Positions 13,462 to 15,301 of a DNA stretch of 15,301 nucleotides are shown one piece after another. Each line of letters opens with the position of its first letter. Within the stretch, counting starts at the first letter, position 1. The translations under genes were made by a program, and so were the position numbers. The DNA lies in assembly GCA_001687465.1 (NCBI GenBank), contig LVLI01000461.1:1-15301 (forward strand). Direction: 5' to 3'. This DNA is from Halocafeteria seosinensis. Lineage: Eukaryota; Sar; Bigyra; Bicosoecida. The notes under the pieces were generated by a model that saw nothing but the letters and a program-made list of their open reading frames with translations, had not been told where the DNA came from and searched no databases.

Positions 13462-13560
13462 ATACTGTTGTGTCAAACATTTTTGTAAGTTCGGGTAAGA
13501 TCTTAAAGAGTTTAGAAAAAAAGGGTTAGAGAAAAAATGATAACCCTAGGTATAGAAAGA
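13462..13560. promoter_or_regulatory. Divergent promoter between integrase and RING genes
   Basis: Plus side: TATAGA (13551-13556) four bases before ATG 13561. Minus side: ATG 13461 sits inside AGTATATG. Between are a 7-bp hairpin (AGGGTTA 13522-13528 with TAACCCT 13541-13547) and two copies of a T-run/CTAA motif on the minus strand. Confidence 0.5.
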
Positions 13561-14064
13561 ATGAGCACGATCCAAAGAAATACAGAATGTCCGATCTGCT
13601 ATGATATCCTAAGTTCTGATACCCAATACGTCTTTGGCTGTGGCCATGCCCTCTGTACACCGTGTGCTCCATACTGCCAACGTTGCCCCCTGCGATGCCA
13701 AGGCTCTGACGTGATGAAGCAACTTGACACATCTGGTCGCCCTATCCGGACGGATGTCAGGCAATCAATGATCAATACGTTGGAACAATCTGCCAATGGT
13801 TTGTCCGACAATGAAAGAGAAAGAGAAGCGTTAAACTTCATAACAAATTTTATTATGGAAGAATCCGAGGTAGAATCGGGGGATTGTATCGTCGGTCTTT
13901 TCCTCACCCACCAAATTGATGATCAAATAGATAACATGAAAACAGGTGATCGGGAAGAACCGCCCGAGTATGAAGATCATTATTTGGCGAATTTAGTTGA
14001 AGATTCCGAAGTCTATCGTGTGTTTCAACGTATATGCTCCCAGTATGACGATGAAGTTGTTTAA
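13561..14064 (+). CDS. RING-finger protein, 167 aa
   Basis: The N-terminal RING is of C3HC4 type: C10-x2-C13, C27-x-H29, C32-x2-C35, C39-x2-C42 (CPIC, then GCGHALCTPC, then YCQRC). The expected activity is E3 ubiquitin ligase; the partner is unknown, though host antiviral factors or capsid proteins are plausible. The remaining ~120 residues are acidic and probably helical, without a recognised domain. The frame is open from 13537, but TATAGA at 13551-13556 points to ATG 13561. A 10-bp hairpin begins three bases after the stop, shared with the convergent HNH gene. It is the second RING-type protein in the window and unlike the one at 1540 outside the zinc ligands. Confidence 0.85.
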   Translation: MSTIQRNTECPICYDILSSDTQYVFGCGHALCTPCAPYCQRCPLRCQGSDVMKQLDTSGRPIRTDVRQSMINTLEQSANGLSDNEREREALNFITNFIMEESEVESGDCIVGLFLTHQIDDQIDNMKTGDREEPPEYEDHYLANLVEDSEVYRVFQRICSQYDDEVV

Positions 14065-14067
14065 GAC

Positions 14068-14096
14068 GAATAAAAACAGAAAATTCGTTTTTATTC
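14068..14096. terminator. Bidirectional hairpin between RING and HNH genes
   Basis: GAATAAAAAC (14068-14077) pairs perfectly with GTTTTTATTC (14087-14096), loop 9 bases. It almost exactly fills the 32-base gap between the two convergent stop codons. Confidence 0.8.
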
Positions 14097-14717
14097 CTAA
14101 CTATTCTCTTTTTTATGTGTTTTATGTAGATGACAGGGTCGGCATAGAATTTGTAGTTGGGCAAAAGTACGATGGTATTCCGGCCAATCCAATTGTTTTG
14201 AATCGTCTTCAAAATCCTTGATCAATTGGCGAAATGGAAGAATATGATCAACTTCCAATGGGTCATCTGCTTGACAAATAGCACACCCCCAATCAGCAAA
14301 CTCACGCAAGAAATCATTGATCTGCTCTTGAACGGCTTCTCGGTATTTCTCCATTTCCTTATACCGATCGTTTTTTCGTCGGCCGGTAATACAGGTCGAC
14401 ATCATAGAAAATGAATCCCATTCGTTATTTTGGTTTTGGTACAAGGACAAGATGGAACGGGTTTGCTTATAATTCGCCGTTTCAAACGGAACATACTCCC
14501 GTAAATGCCATGACATCATAAATTGTTTCGGTTTCTTCGTTTCATTGTATAATGGATGGCGTTGAAACAAATCCATACACACATTGAAGAAGGGATGCTG
14601 GTCATGGATAAACTGGTCATAATATTCGTTCCGTTTTTGCTGTAGATACTCTTTCAATTTTTTCTGCGAAGAGAAAATCAGTCCGCTTTTAGGTAAATAT
14701 ATATCGTGTCGTCCCAT
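14097..14717 (-). CDS. HNH endonuclease, 206 aa
   Basis: The C-terminal nuclease module has C145-x2-C148 (CAICQ), D157-H158 (LEVDHILPF, the catalytic His), and C192-x2-C195-H196 with H198 and H201 (LCRPCHLHKTH). The two cysteine pairs bind structural zinc and the DH/H residues form the beta-beta-alpha-metal site. The N-terminal 140 residues are helical and charged, without a recognised domain, and may bind DNA. HNH genes in viruses are often homing endonucleases, but packaging or repair roles exist. The ATG is within AGTATATG, and the stop abuts a shared hairpin. Upstream lies the large palindrome. Confidence 0.88.
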   Translation of the reverse strand: MGRHDIYLPKSGLIFSSQKKLKEYLQQKRNEYYDQFIHDQHPFFNVCMDLFQRHPLYNETKKPKQFMMSWHLREYVPFETANYKQTRSILSLYQNQNNEWDSFSMMSTCITGRRKNDRYKEMEKYREAVQEQINDFLREFADWGCAICQADDPLEVDHILPFRQLIKDFEDDSKQLDWPEYHRTFAQLQILCRPCHLHKTHKKENS

Positions 14718-14772
14718 ATACTTTTCCCCAAGATCTTATCTCTAAGCCTTTTTTTCTAACCTCCACCTTAGG

Positions 14773-15092
14773 GTGGAGACGGTGGAGGCCGAGTGGAGGG
14801 TGGTGGAGGGGGGTGGTATCCTATTTTGCGGTTCTTTACATGGTATATTCCGACCTTTTTTTCTAACCTCCACCGCTCCACCATCTCCACCCAGATTTGA
14901 AGGATCTTTTATAAACAATGTAAAACGATAGCGGTACCGTTTTACATTAAAATTCTGACAACCTTCTAAGTCAGGTGGAGATGGTGGAGCGGTGGAGGTT
15001 AGAAAAAAAGGTAAGAATATACCCACTCAATGATCGGTTTTTACGAAACCACNCCCCTCCACCACCCTCCACCTGCCCTCCACCACCTCCAC
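14773..15092. repeat. About 320-bp imperfect palindrome rich in GGTGGAG
   Basis: All the following arms share one axis (14932/14933). 14853-14891 with 14974-15012 pair perfectly over 39 bp. 14842-14850 with 15015-15023 pair over 9 bp. 14793-14816 with 15049-15072 pair over 24 positions (one is N). 14781-14788 with 15077-15084 and 14773-14778 with 15087-15092 also pair. The innermost arms 14917-14927 with 14938-14948 (AATGTAAAACG/CGTTTTACATT) flank a 10-base loop. Unpaired bulges lie near 14892-14916 and 14817-14841. Confidence 0.9.
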
Positions 15093-15211
15093 TTTGTATA
15101 TCGGGTAATGTCTGGTATGGCTGGATCTACAATTCTCTTTTTTTTCTAAACAAAAAACCAACTAACTATGTTTTCATATGATTGGGTTAGAAACAAAAAA
15201 TGAATCAATAG

Positions 15212-15217
15212 TATAAG
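15212..15217 (+). promoter_or_regulatory. TATAAG, weak box before the last gene
   Basis: AGTATAAG lies seven bases before the ATG at 15225. It departs from the TATAG consensus used elsewhere. Confidence 0.35.
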
Positions 15218-15224
15218 CCGACAG

Positions 15225-15301
15225 ATGGAAACGCCTCAAGAAGAACCACCGCAATCATTAGTCCGAGACAAGGGGGGACGACCCCCGAAATACGCTACCG
15301 A
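15225..15301 (+). CDS. Partial gene start, GRPPKY-containing protein
   Basis: The frame opens at the ATG and runs off the window after 25 codons. The visible N terminus is acidic and proline-rich (METPQEEPPQS), then DKGGRPPKYAT. GRPPKY resembles an AT-hook-like basic motif found at the start of some viral DNA-binding or homing-nuclease-associated proteins. Identity cannot be decided from so little sequence. Confidence 0.5.
   Translation, partial: METPQEEPPQSLVRDKGGRPPKYAT

Larger units (their letters stand above)
14718..15224. other. 507-bp non-coding region with large palindrome
   Basis: No credible gene is seen; open frames here run through GGTGGAG repeats and an N (15053). The region holds the imperfect palindrome at 14773-15092, several copies of TTAGAAAAAAAGG in both orientations, and an AT-rich tract (15130-15210) before the next gene. 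It separates two divergent genes. Confidence 0.8.

Noticed and set aside
13462-13480. Longer integrase starts (TTG 13476 in frame; ATG 13480 in another frame)
   Set aside because: The TTG is not a likely start in a eukaryotic virus, and the ATG at 13480 is out of frame with the integrase. ATG 13461 lies in the AGTATATG context shared by other genes.
14742-15181. Open frames in the GGTGGAG region on both strands
   Set aside because: They translate low-complexity repeats (Pro-rich strings), cross an N and mirror each other because of the palindrome.
1-15301. tRNA or rRNA genes
   Set aside because: No cloverleaf-like or rRNA-like stretch was noticed in the gaps, which are mostly short and filled by boxes and hairpins. 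A dedicated scan was not possible.

Overview
This window is viral. It looks like part of a polinton-like virus (PLV) or virophage-type small double-stranded DNA virus of a protist, recovered as an environmental or genome-assembly contig with Ns near both ends. The diagnosis rests on a morphogenesis block: a probable double-jelly-roll major capsid protein (598 aa), a probable penton/minor capsid protein (416 aa) and an FtsK/HerA-type packaging ATPase with clear Walker motifs. With it are a retrovirus/polinton-type DDE integrase carrying a C-terminal chromodomain and, unusually, a separate tyrosine recombinase. No DNA polymerase, helicase-primase or maturation protease is visible, so the element is probably incomplete here. 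The host cannot be named from the sequence.

Layout. Positions 187-3400 hold seven small plus-strand genes of mostly unknown function, one with a C-terminal RING-like zinc module. Positions 3436-4416 hold a divergent pair of unknown genes. Positions 4496-5500 encode the tyrosine recombinase, followed by two identical AT-only hairpins flanking a short direct repeat. Positions 5627-6501 (minus) encode a GIY-YIG nuclease with zinc knuckle and a small two-zinc-finger protein. Positions 6572-9683 (minus) encode the capsid and penton proteins, with the ATPase divergent at 9768-10580. Positions 10636-12124 (minus) encode a glycine-rich internally repeated protein, probably a virion component, and a protein with nucleotidyltransferase-fold signature residues. 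Positions 12295-13461 (minus) encode the DDE integrase. Then come a RING protein (13561-14064), an HNH endonuclease (14097-14717, minus), a 507-bp non-coding gap built around a roughly 320-bp imperfect palindrome, and the start of another gene that runs off the window.

Expression signals are very regular. About 18 of 22 predicted genes have a TATAG-type box (best form TATATAGAATG) touching or within a few bases of the start codon. Many genes end in a perfect or near-perfect hairpin just after the stop codon, and convergent pairs share one hairpin. The box also settles several starts: for the penton, both integrases, the GIY-YIG gene, the 917 gene and the 13561 RING gene it indicates a start downstream of the longest open frame.

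The observations most worth following up are the large GGTGGAG-rich palindrome (candidate telomere, replication origin or concatemer junction), the start-codon-proximal promoter box, the coexistence of two unrelated integration enzymes, the twin hairpins by the tyrosine recombinase, and the nucleotidyltransferase-like gene.
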